21,105 bases of DNA from NCBI GenBank assembly GCA_052034255.1, contig JBPOIU010000217.1, positions 1 through 21,105 on the forward strand, in the 5' to 3' direction. The notes under the pieces were generated by a model that was not told where the DNA came from, searched no databases, and was given only the letters and a program-made list of their open reading frames with translations. Source of the stretch: JADJEK01 sp052034255. GTDB lineage: Bacteria; Planctomycetota; B15-G4; JADJEK01. Both the position numbers and the translations under genes were made by a program. Of this stretch, positions 6,751 through 14,885 are shown in pieces; position 1 is the first letter of the stretch, and every line of letters begins with the position of its first letter.

Positions 6751-8169
6751 TCAGAACTGGAAGTAGATGAACGCGGTCTGCGACGACATCGTCAGGAACA
6801 GCACCCCGGCGAGCGCGCCGAGCAACACGCCGATCAGCAGCAGGGGTAGGCGCCGCCAAGCTCGGGCGCACTTCGCTTCGAGATCGAACGGCTCGAAGTG
6901 AGCGAACACCGCGATCCCCAACGCGATCCATGCCCACATCTCGACGCCATCGAGTGATTGCCCGCCGAACGACGACAGCATCGCCGTGAAGTTGTCGACG
7001 CCGTCCGCGCGCAACAGCAATTGCGACAGCGCGAAGAAGTGGATCGTCAGCAGCCACGCGAGCGCCCGCCGCGGCAGCGTCTTCGGAAACGGCGTGCCGC
7101 CGCGCGCGCGTTCGAGCCATCGCTCCACGGTCATGCCCACGGCCTGCAACACGCCCAGCGCGAGGCACAGCGTGTTCCCGCCGTGCCACAGCCCCATCAA
7201 CACCATCGTGACGAAGTAGTTGACGACGATCCGGGGCTCGGAACAGCGCGTGCCGCCAAGCGGGTACCACAGGTAGTCACGGATCCAACTGGACAGCGAG
7301 ATGTGCCAGCGCCGCCAGAACTCGCGCACGCCGAGCGATCGATACGGCGTCGCGAAGTTCTCCCTCAGATCGAACCCGAACAGCTTCGCCGTGCCGATCG
7401 CGATGTCGGAGTATCCAGAGAAGTCGCAGTAGATCTGCAGCATGAACGCGTAGCACGCGACCAGATGCGCGAACGGCGTATACGACCCCGGCGCCATCAG
7501 CACCGGATCGACGATCGAACGACCCAGGACGTCGGCGATCAGCGCCTTCTTCGCGAGCCCGACCGCGATCCTCCACAGCGCCTGCTTCACCTCGTCGAGC
7601 GACACGCGCGGGCGTCGCGCCATCTGCGGCAGGAAGTCGGCCGCACGCACGATCGGCCCGGCGACGAGCTGCGGGAAGAACGCCACGAAGAACGCGAAGT
7701 CGTCGAGGCGCCGCTCGGCCGGCAGCTGTCGCCGGAAGACGTCGATCGTGTAGGACAGCGTTTGGAACGTGTAGAAGCTGATGCCGACCGGGACGGCTCC
7801 CGTCCACGCGAAGCGGACGACGCTGGCGTCGACGCCACACGCATGCAGCAGCGGATCGACGACCGTCGTCGCGAGCCAATACGTGTATTTGAAGTACCCG
7901 AGCATCGCGAGGTTGCCGGCGACGCTGGCGACGAGCGCGATCGTGCGTTGCCGCGGAGTCCGCGCCGCATCGATGACACGTCCCATCGCGTAGTCGAGTA
8001 CGCACGACGCGATCAGCAACCAGACGAACCAACCCGTGCCGTAGCCGTAGAACACGAGGCTCGCCGCCAACGTGATCCACGTCCGCAGCGTGCGTCGGTC
8101 CCGAAACCACCAAAACAACAGGAGCGCGACGACCACCAGGACGCCGAACTCGAGCGAATGGAAGACCAC
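6751..8169 (-). CDS. MBOAT-family membrane O-acyltransferase (AlgI/PatA-like)
   Basis: Polytopic membrane enzyme of 472 residues expected to move an acyl (usually acetyl) group across the inner membrane for attachment to an extracytoplasmic glycan. Hallmarks in order: N-terminus MVFHSLEFGVLVV, typical of AlgI-like proteins; PVGISFYTFQTLSYTIDVFR (127-146); FPQLVAGPIVR (165-175); YCDFSGYSDIAIG (247-259); FWRRWHISLSSWIRDYLWYP with His289; and the active-site MGLWHGG with His329. It starts at GTG (8167-8169) with AGGTG 5 nt upstream; the next Met is at residue 62, so the GTG is required. The upstream neighbour on the same strand is an SGNH/GDSL protein, the standard partner that accepts or places the acyl group (compare AlgJ/AlgX with AlgI). 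The substrate glycan is unknown; location after glgB and treY suggests, but does not show, an alpha-glucan link. Confidence 0.92.
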   Translation of the reverse strand: MVFHSLEFGVLVVVALLLFWWFRDRRTLRTWITLAASLVFYGYGTGWFVWLLIASCVLDYAMGRVIDAARTPRQRTIALVASVAGNLAMLGYFKYTYWLATTVVDPLLHACGVDASVVRFAWTGAVPVGISFYTFQTLSYTIDVFRRQLPAERRLDDFAFFVAFFPQLVAGPIVRAADFLPQMARRPRVSLDEVKQALWRIAVGLAKKALIADVLGRSIVDPVLMAPGSYTPFAHLVACYAFMLQIYCDFSGYSDIAIGTAKLFGFDLRENFATPYRSLGVREFWRRWHISLSSWIRDYLWYPLGGTRCSEPRIVVNYFVTMVLMGLWHGGNTLCLALGVLQAVGMTVERWLERARGGTPFPKTLPRRALAWLLTIHFFALSQLLLRADGVDNFTAMLSSFGGQSLDGVEMWAWIALGIAVFAHFEPFDLEAKCARAWRRLPLLLIGVLLGALAGVLFLTMSSQTAFIYFQF

Positions 8170-8181
8170 GACGACACCTAC

Positions 8182-8278
8182 GACGGACTACTCCGTCCGT
8201 CGCCCAGCGATCCAGCCCGATCGCGGCTCTCTCCTCCGCGCGGCGGTGCCAGCGCCGCGCTGCCGGCTCCGTGCCGGC
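8182..8278 (-). other. Three small hairpins in the 184-bp gap between SGNH and MBOAT genes
   Basis: In transcript order (minus strand): GCCGGC/GCCGGC at 8273-8278 and 8262-8267 (5-nt loop); an 8-bp perfect stem pairing 8253-8260 with 8238-8245 (7-nt loop); and a 6-bp stem pairing 8192-8197 with 8182-8187 (4-nt loop), which ends about 12 nt before the MBOAT GTG and just before its AGGTG. None has a T-tract. They could attenuate or stabilise the transcript between the two genes. Short GC-rich stems arise easily in such DNA, so a function is only possible. Confidence 0.4.
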
Positions 8279-8353
8279 CTCGTCTCTCTCGCTCGACCGT
8301 CTCGAACCTCGTTCGCCCGAGCTCCGCGCCGACGGAGTCCGGACCGTTTCAAC

Positions 8354-9595
8354 TCAACGCCGCGGGTGCTCCGCGCGCGACTTGCTCAGCACGCGCAGAA
8401 TCCCGCTCGATTCGAATTGCCGTGCCAGCTCGATCGCGAGCAATTGACTGCCGATCGCACTCAGGTGTTCCTGATCCTGACCCCTGCCAGCGAAGTACTT
8501 CTGCCGGTCGTCGCTGATGCGCTGCTGGAACTCGAGGATCGACCAACTCGCGATGCGATTGCGCCGCAAGCGTTCCTGAAGCGCTTCGATCGGCTTCTGC
8601 CTTGGGGTTCCGAGCCGCGGACCGACCGAGCCCACGTGCGCAGCAACGAAGCTCGACCACCTGGCGTCGTTCGTACCCGCATATTCGTGAAGGACGACGA
8701 CCACGAGCCGCGCGTGGTTGCGTTCGATGGCGTGGTTCAGTTCGTCGATGGCTCGGAAGGTCCGCTCCACGAAGTACGCGACGTCGTGGCGCATCTCGGC
8801 ATCCCCGCAGTACATGAAGCTCTCGCGCAACGCGCCGAGCCCGCCGTCGAGCTCGCCGACGAACGCGCGGTAATGCGCATAGAGAGAGCTGTGGTCGGAG
8901 AGCCAGCGGTGCGCCGCCATCACCGGCTTCATGAACCGATGCGGCACCCTGGACGCGAGATCGCGCGGCACGAGCTGCCCCCCGATCAGCACATTCGCGT
9001 ACGCGGACGACGAGTCGATGAGGCACCGCCCGCCGGGCGACACGACCAGCAGCACGAGATCGGGCTGGATGACTTCGATCAACCGCAGGCCATGCTGACA
9101 CGCCTGCATCGTCGAGTAGCCGCCCACGCCGCCGTTCAGCACGCGCAGGCCTTCTCTGGCGTGCGTTCGCAGCTGTCCCTCGAGTTGCACCTGCCACGTC
9201 TCCTCGTCCGTGGGCCCTTCGTTGCGTGCACCGAACACGCGCGAATCGCCGAGCGTCAACACCCGGAGCTCGCGCTTGTCCGCCGTGCGCGACAAACCGG
9301 GATTGCGCAGGCCATAGGAGTCCGTCGACACCCACTCGTCGCGGAAGTTCGGCGCGGTGCGCCACAGCGTGCGCTCGTCCTCGACATGCAACGCATTGTG
9401 GAGCTCGTCCTGGCCTCGTACGGCCGCGAGCGCGAGATCGAGCCCGACCAGTCCCAGCAACATGCCGAAGGCGACGACCATCACCACGCGCGGCATGCGC
9501 GGTTCCGCGGGCGAAGCCGACGCCGAATCGGACTCCACCAAAGCGAGCACCCCCCGGGGCGGCGGAACGGTAGCAGCGCGCCGTGCGCCACGCAC
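8354..9595 (-). CDS. Membrane-anchored SGNH/GDSL-family hydrolase or acyltransferase partner of MBOAT
   Basis: Predicted extracytoplasmic esterase/acyltransferase tethered by one N-terminal span (about residues 37-58). SGNH blocks are visible: LTLGDSRVFG with nucleophile Ser118; LNGGVGGYST (153-162) as the glycine block; and GQDQEHLS with Asp374 and His377 as the D-x-x-H dyad. The GxND block is replaced by SPGG at 186-189, as in many glycan-acylation SGNH proteins. With the adjacent AlgI-like MBOAT it forms a likely O-acylation pair. The start is uncertain: a GTG at 9595 lies 25 nt after treY and gives a polar leader, while ATG at 9494-9496 (residue 34) starts right at the span. The gene ends 184 bases before the MBOAT start. 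Transfer or removal of acyl groups cannot be distinguished here. Confidence 0.85.
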   Translation of the reverse strand: MRGARRAATVPPPRGVLALVESDSASASPAEPRMPRVVMVVAFGMLLGLVGLDLALAAVRGQDELHNALHVEDERTLWRTAPNFRDEWVSTDSYGLRNPGLSRTADKRELRVLTLGDSRVFGARNEGPTDEETWQVQLEGQLRTHAREGLRVLNGGVGGYSTMQACQHGLRLIEVIQPDLVLLVVSPGGRCLIDSSSAYANVLIGGQLVPRDLASRVPHRFMKPVMAAHRWLSDHSSLYAHYRAFVGELDGGLGALRESFMYCGDAEMRHDVAYFVERTFRAIDELNHAIERNHARLVVVVLHEYAGTNDARWSSFVAAHVGSVGPRLGTPRQKPIEALQERLRRNRIASWSILEFQQRISDDRQKYFAGRGQDQEHLSAIGSQLLAIELARQFESSGILRVLSKSRAEHPRR

Positions 9596-9619
9596 GCGCG
9601 CGATCGGAAGATTCGCCGG

Positions 9620-12433
9620 TCAGCCTTCGCCGAGGAAGACCGCGACCGGCAACGGCCAGTCTCCCGGCACCGCGAGCTCCAGGGTCCTGGATCGGCCGCG
9701 GGCGCGGAGCGTGGCTGGCTCGCCGCTCAGGACCTCGTGCCACGCGGTGATCGCCGGGATCTCGGTCGACAGCGCGACCTGGATCGGCCGCGCGGCCGGG
9801 TTCGCCGGCGACGGGCTCGAAGGCGGCGTTCCGATGTTTGTGCAGACGACCAAGGTCTGCTTCGCCGCCGTTCGCGCGAACGCGAGGTCGAGTCCCGTGC
9901 TCGTTCCGTTCGCCGAGCGGAGCTTCAGGGGAACGTATCGACCGCGTTCGAACACCGCTTCTTGGCTGCGGCGCAATGCCAACAGGTCCGCGATCAGCGC
10001 CAGCTTCACGCGGCCGTCGCGCCACGCGTCGACCAGGCGCGTCCACTCGGCCACGGAGCGCGGGCGACTGCGCAGCGTCTCGAGCGCGCGCGCACGCCGA
10101 CCGAAGTCGACGGGACGCCGGTTGTCGGGATCGCCGAGGCTGAAGTCGAAGAACTCCTGGCCTTGATAGAGGTCGGGAACGCCCGGACACAGCGCGCGCA
10201 GCGCGACTTGCAACAGCGACCAGCGTGCGCCGCGCGCCGCGATGCGCTCCGCGAACTCCTCGAGCGATGCCCGGAAGTCCGTCGCGGCGGCTGGATGCAA
10301 GATGCCGTCGATGAACGCGCGCACGGCTTCTTCGAAGTCCTCGTCCGGCGTGATCCAGTTCGTGCGGAAGCGGGCTTCACGCGCGACCTTCCGCGCGTGC
10401 GCGACCAGACGCGCCGCGAACGCGTCGACGTCGCCATCGTGCTTTGGCCACGCGGCGACCAACGTCTGGTAGATCAACCACTCCAGCGCGCCGTCGGGCG
10501 CATAGCGTCCGCCGACCTTGCGCGCGAATCGCCGATTCTGCGTTCGCCACGTCCGCACGAGTTGCTCGAACTCTTGCGCCGCCTCGAGCAAAGCGAGCAG
10601 GCGCGCACGTACGTCTTCGCTGCGCCGCGTGTCATGGGTCGACGTCGCGTTCAAGGTCCGTGGCATCGCTGCGGCGCGCGTCGCCATCACGGAGTGGAAC
10701 CACCGCGCGGGATCTTCGGTGCGCGGCGGAGTCGGCTCACTGCCCGGTTCGTTGAAGCCGAGCCACTGCGTTTCGCGATTCAAGCGGATCTCTTCGTGCT
10801 CGCGGACATGCAGCAGGAGGCACAGCGATTGCCATCGCGCGACGAACTCTCCGTCGTGGGCATCGAGCACGTATTGCGCGGCGAGTTCCGCCGCGTCGAC
10901 GCCGTCCACGTCCAGCGCGGCCAACGCGCCACACGCGGACTCGACCGCCTTCCGGTCGGACTTCGACGACGCGCCACCGCGCAGGAACGTGCGCCCCACC
11001 GGCAACGCGGCCGTCAGCAACTCGAAGCCGAAGCGCACGGCGTCGCGATCCCGATGCGTTGGCTCGCGCCGCCCGCGCGCAAACTCGAACTCGAAGAACA
11101 GCACGTCGACGACTTGATCGAGGTACGGCGCGAAATCCTCGCGCAGCAAGCGCAACCGTTCGACGAAGCGCGTGTGCAGTCGCGTGCCGGCGAACTTGGC
11201 GAATGCCGCGTCCAACCGCTCCCAAGCGACGCGCGGCGCGAATGCGCGCGTGAAGGCGTTCAGGAAGTCGTAGCCCGTCGCGCCATCGGCATCGAAGTCC
11301 GTCGGCAACGTCTCGCCCGGCGCGTTCATCGTCTCGGCGAGGATCCAGACGTCGCGTCGGCCGCGCCGTCCGCATTCGATGCGCAGCCGCGCGAGGTACT
11401 CGACCGGATCACGGAGACCGTCGACGTGGTCGATCCGCACGCCGTCGACGGCGCCGCGGCCGAGCTGTTCCAGCAACAGTTCGTGCGTCCAACGGAAGAC
11501 CTCGGGTTCGTCGACGCGCACCGCGATCAGCTCGTTGATCTCGAGGTAGCGCCGCCAATTGAGCCGCGTCGAGTCGGTATGCCAATCGACGAGGGCGTAG
11601 CCCTGATCGTCGAGCAACGAGCGCAGCAGCTCCGTGCCGACCCGCTTCTCGCCGCCGTTCACGACGCGCAGTACTTCCTGCAGGTAGACCGCGAACTCCG
11701 GGTAACGCGCCATGTTCGAGCGGATGCGTCCTGCGATCGCGCGCCGCGAGTGATCGAGCTCCTGCAATGAACTCGGCCGCGCTTCCATCGACTCGCGCAG
11801 TCGCTCGGCGTCGTGCAGCGCTTCGATCAGCGCTCGATACCCGGGGTGTTCCGTGCCGAGCACGCTCGCGAGTTGCGGCAAATGCAGCTCGAGGATCGTG
11901 CGCCACGAACGCGGATGCACCGGAAGGCGCGATCCGCGATAGAGGACTTCGAAGCCCGGACCACCGAACTCGACTTGCAGCCGGCGCTGGGCGAGCGCCT
12001 CGCGCAACGACTCATGGAGCAGCGGCAGCACGACGCGCCCCGCGGGTCCGGGCAACGGTCGATCCCAGTCGACGTCGAACCACATCGCGAATGGCGATTG
12101 GCTGCCGGCCTCGAGCACGTCGCGGAAGTACGGGTTCTCCGGCGATGCGGCCATGTGGTTCGGCACCACGTCCATGACCAGCCCGAGGCCGAGGTCGCGC
12201 GCCGCGATCGCGAAGGCGTCGAAGCCCTTCGTGCCGCCGAACTCGGTGCGGAAGCGCGTGGGATCGGTCACGTCGTAGCCGTGCTCGCTGCCGCGGCGGG
12301 CCTCGAAGATCGGCGACAGGTAGACGTGCGAGACGCCGAGATCGCGCAGGTACGGCAGCAGGCGTTGCGCCTCCGCGAACCGGAAGTGCGGCGTGAGCTG
12401 CAGGCGGTAGGTCGCGATCTTGCGCCTGGTCAT
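9620..12433 (-). CDS. treY: Malto-oligosyltrehalose synthase (GH13)
   Basis: Cytoplasmic GH13 enzyme of 937 residues that turns the reducing-end alpha-1,4 link of a malto-oligosaccharide into the alpha,alpha-1,1 link of trehalose. The N-terminus ATYRLQLTPHFRFAEAQRLL and then LGVSHVYLSPIFEARRGSEH are characteristic of TreY. Catalytic regions: DVVPNHM (88-94); VRIDHVDGLRDP with nucleophile Asp335; WILAETMNAPGETLP with acid/base Glu367, followed by GATGYDFLNAF; and TSTHDTRRSEDVRARL with Asp601. The start is chosen at 12433 because its ATG overlaps the upstream stop as ATGA and begins MTRRKIATYRL, matching the family; a longer in-frame GTG-type extension has no support. Trehalose release normally needs TreZ, which is absent from this window. 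All catalytic residues are intact. Confidence 0.95.
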   Translation of the reverse strand: MTRRKIATYRLQLTPHFRFAEAQRLLPYLRDLGVSHVYLSPIFEARRGSEHGYDVTDPTRFRTEFGGTKGFDAFAIAARDLGLGLVMDVVPNHMAASPENPYFRDVLEAGSQSPFAMWFDVDWDRPLPGPAGRVVLPLLHESLREALAQRRLQVEFGGPGFEVLYRGSRLPVHPRSWRTILELHLPQLASVLGTEHPGYRALIEALHDAERLRESMEARPSSLQELDHSRRAIAGRIRSNMARYPEFAVYLQEVLRVVNGGEKRVGTELLRSLLDDQGYALVDWHTDSTRLNWRRYLEINELIAVRVDEPEVFRWTHELLLEQLGRGAVDGVRIDHVDGLRDPVEYLARLRIECGRRGRRDVWILAETMNAPGETLPTDFDADGATGYDFLNAFTRAFAPRVAWERLDAAFAKFAGTRLHTRFVERLRLLREDFAPYLDQVVDVLFFEFEFARGRREPTHRDRDAVRFGFELLTAALPVGRTFLRGGASSKSDRKAVESACGALAALDVDGVDAAELAAQYVLDAHDGEFVARWQSLCLLLHVREHEEIRLNRETQWLGFNEPGSEPTPPRTEDPARWFHSVMATRAAAMPRTLNATSTHDTRRSEDVRARLLALLEAAQEFEQLVRTWRTQNRRFARKVGGRYAPDGALEWLIYQTLVAAWPKHDGDVDAFAARLVAHARKVAREARFRTNWITPDEDFEEAVRAFIDGILHPAAATDFRASLEEFAERIAARGARWSLLQVALRALCPGVPDLYQGQEFFDFSLGDPDNRRPVDFGRRARALETLRSRPRSVAEWTRLVDAWRDGRVKLALIADLLALRRSQEAVFERGRYVPLKLRSANGTSTGLDLAFARTAAKQTLVVCTNIGTPPSSPSPANPAARPIQVALSTEIPAITAWHEVLSGEPATLRARGRSRTLELAVPGDWPLPVAVFLGEG

Positions 12434-14877
12434 GGCCGAATCCGCAGGCGCTCGCAGAGTCGCACGAACGCGTCCTGCCACGCGCGCGCCTCCTCATCGC
12501 CGGCCGACGCTCGCGTGCGTTGCGACGCACGTTCACCGACGCCGACGCGGAACACGATGTCTTGCACCGCCGTCACGTCGACACCGAACGGCGCGTCCAG
12601 AGCCACGTCGAGCACGCGCACGAGGCGCTCCAACATCACGCGCTCGTCGGGGCGCGCCGCGAACGCGCGCGCCGCGCGCCGCAACAGCTCTTCCATGCGA
12701 TGCGCGTGCGCGTCGGCGGCGGCGTCCTTGCGCTCGCGCTTCTCCTCGGAAAACAGCCGGGCGAGATGATCCAGATCGGGATCCGTCGCCGCGAGCGCTT
12801 GATCGAGCTCGCGCTGCAACGCGAAGCGCATCGCCGGCTCGAGCTCGGCGGGAAGCGGCTCGCCGACTTCCTCGAGGAAGCGCACGAGTGGCGCCGCCGA
12901 TTCGAGGATGCGCCGGTACGCGGCATCGACGTCGTGCAACGCGGTCCTCATCCCGTGACGCAGCACGCGCGTGCGTTCGTCGTGCCACAGCGTGCGCAGC
13001 GTCAACGCACCCCGCGGCGCCGTCGCATCGATGGCCGCCGCCAGACGCACGGGCTCGCCGCGATGAAGCGCCGCGACGAGTTCGCGCGCCCAGCGCTCGA
13101 ACGTGTCGGCATCGGTCGCGGGACGCGCCGCCGCGACGAGCGAGATCTCACCGAGGTGCGCCGCGACCGCATCGAACGCGCCCCGCTCGTGCGTCAACGT
13201 CGAGCGCACGTCGACGCGGGCGACGACCAATGTGCTCCGGCCGTGCTGCTCGCGGCGCGCGACGGTCGACGCGATCTCGTACGCGTACAGCGGCTCGTCC
13301 GCCCGTACCGGCTCGAACAGTCGACGCACGGCCGCGTGCGCGGCCACCGATTCGAGCTCCACGCGCAGCGGAACCACGTCCTCACGGAACAACGTGCGGC
13401 CGTTGCCGCGCTGCGGCACATTGCTGCGGGCGCGTTCGAGGACCGCGAGGAAGCTGCGTTCGATCGCTCCGATCTCGGCCGGCGCGAACGGCTCGGCGAG
13501 CTGCAGCACGCGATCGGCGTGCGCCAGGACTTGTTGGGTCTCGATGCCGGCCAAATCATCGAAGAACCAGCCGCAGCTCGTGTACATCGCCATCGCGTGG
13601 CGTTGCAGCTCCATCAAGCGCAGGCCATCGCAGCGCGCCGTCGCGTCGCGCGGATGCAAGCCGTGGCGCTCGTAGAACCGATCGAGCGCCGCGGTCGAGC
13701 GGTCGAGTACGACGTCGACGTATGCGTTGCGCGCGGCCCAGGGATCACGGAACACCTGCGCCGCCGCGCGCTCGAACGTCGGCCGCACGCCGTCACGGAT
13801 CACGTCCAGAGCCTCGCGCAAATGCGAGCGCCAGCTCTGGTTGAAGCGACCTTGCGGACCGCTGGTGCCGAAGTTGCATCCGCAGTCGGTGCTCCAGCGA
13901 CCGACGCCGTGCGCGCAGCTCCACGCGCTCGGCTCGAACAACTCGATCTCGTGGCGCGGCGGCGCCAACGCGAGGTATTCGCCGTAGTTCGTCAGTCGCA
14001 CGTCCTGCTGCGCTTCGATGTGGTCCAGCGCGAACGCCAGCGCCATTTCGCCGAAGCGATGGTGGTGCCCGTACGTCTCCCCGTCGGTCGCGATGTGGAT
14101 CAGCGGATGCGCCGGAGACGGCGAGTTCGCATCGAACCCTGCCAGTAGTCGCTGCGCGAACCGCGCACCGTCGTCCAACATGCGTTCGAAGGCGACGGCT
14201 TGCGACAGCGCCGCGTGATACGCGAACACGGCGATCGAGCGCCCCGATGGCAGCCGCACCGTGTACGCACGACGCGCGTCGATGCGCCCGCCGGAGACGT
14301 CGGTCCAAGCGTCGCCGCCGAGCGGTCGCACGCGGCGCACTTGGCTCGGTGCGACGATCGTGAAGCGGATGCCGCGTTCCGCCATCGCTTCCAGCGCCGG
14401 CGTGTCGATCGCCGTTTCCGCGAGCCACATCCCTTCGGGCATGCGACCGAAGCGATGCTTGAAGTCCGCGATCCCCCACTCGATCTGCGTCGCGCGATCT
14501 CGATCGGTGCACAACGGCAGGATCGCGTGGTTGTACGACTGTGCGATCGCGCCGCCATGACCGCCGCAGCGTTCGCGACTCTTGCGGTCGGCGTCGAGGA
14601 TCGCGACGTAGGTCTCCGGTCGCTCGCGCTCGAGCCAGGTCAGCAATGTGGGCCCGAAGTTGAAGCTCATGCGCGCGTAGTTGCACGACAGTCGCGCGAT
14701 GAAGCCGTCCTTGTCGAGCACGCGCGCCGCCGCGTTCGGCGCGTAGCACTCGGCCCAGATGCGCTCGTTCCAGTCGTGCCAGGGGCGAGCGCCGGGTTGC
14801 GTCGGAACCGCATCGAGGCCCGGGACCTCGCGCGGCGGCTGGTAGAAGTGGCCGTGGATGCAAACGAAGCGCGACAT
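12430..14877 (-). CDS. Glycoside hydrolase family 57 protein with DUF3536-type C-terminal region
   Basis: Predicted cytoplasmic alpha-glucan-active enzyme of 815 residues. The N-terminal GH57 barrel begins with FVCIHGHFYQPPREVPGLD, has the nucleophile-type motif EGMWLAETAID (Glu154) and the acid/base-type motif HIATDGETYGHHH (Asp265). It is followed by AWSCAHGVGRWSTDCGC (318-334), typical of the GH57 subgroup carrying DUF3536, and a long helical C-terminal region. GH57 includes amylases, 4-alpha-glucanotransferases and branching enzymes; the exact reaction of this subgroup is not known to me. The start ATG at 14877 is 8 nt after the glgB stop, with GAGG overlapping that stop. Its TGA overlaps the treY ATG. 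An open frame continues upstream through glgB, but that extension is Arg-rich frame noise. Its place between glgB and treY suggests trimming, transfer or branching of the shared glucan. Confidence 0.88.
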   Translation of the reverse strand: MSRFVCIHGHFYQPPREVPGLDAVPTQPGARPWHDWNERIWAECYAPNAAARVLDKDGFIARLSCNYARMSFNFGPTLLTWLERERPETYVAILDADRKSRERCGGHGGAIAQSYNHAILPLCTDRDRATQIEWGIADFKHRFGRMPEGMWLAETAIDTPALEAMAERGIRFTIVAPSQVRRVRPLGGDAWTDVSGGRIDARRAYTVRLPSGRSIAVFAYHAALSQAVAFERMLDDGARFAQRLLAGFDANSPSPAHPLIHIATDGETYGHHHRFGEMALAFALDHIEAQQDVRLTNYGEYLALAPPRHEIELFEPSAWSCAHGVGRWSTDCGCNFGTSGPQGRFNQSWRSHLREALDVIRDGVRPTFERAAAQVFRDPWAARNAYVDVVLDRSTAALDRFYERHGLHPRDATARCDGLRLMELQRHAMAMYTSCGWFFDDLAGIETQQVLAHADRVLQLAEPFAPAEIGAIERSFLAVLERARSNVPQRGNGRTLFREDVVPLRVELESVAAHAAVRRLFEPVRADEPLYAYEIASTVARREQHGRSTLVVARVDVRSTLTHERGAFDAVAAHLGEISLVAAARPATDADTFERWARELVAALHRGEPVRLAAAIDATAPRGALTLRTLWHDERTRVLRHGMRTALHDVDAAYRRILESAAPLVRFLEEVGEPLPAELEPAMRFALQRELDQALAATDPDLDHLARLFSEEKRERKDAAADAHAHRMEELLRRAARAFAARPDERVMLERLVRVLDVALDAPFGVDVTAVQDIVFRVGVGERASQRTRASAGDEEARAWQDAFVRLCERLRIRP

Positions 14878-14885
14878 GCCGCGCC

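Noticed and set aside
8072..11770. Very long plus-strand open frame (1232 codons) opposite the SGNH and treY genes
   Set aside because: The translation is Arg/His/Asp-rich with no family motif, while the opposite strand encodes clear SGNH and TreY motifs. Long antisense frames are expected in GC-rich DNA.
12434..12481. Longer treY start
   Set aside because: The 16 extra residues are not family-like, and the ATG at 12433 overlaps the GH57 stop as ATGA, matching the TreY N-terminus.
12420..14148. Two plus-strand open frames of 474 and 542 codons opposite the GH57 gene
   Set aside because: Extremely Arg-rich low-complexity translations; GH57 catalytic motifs are intact on the minus strand.
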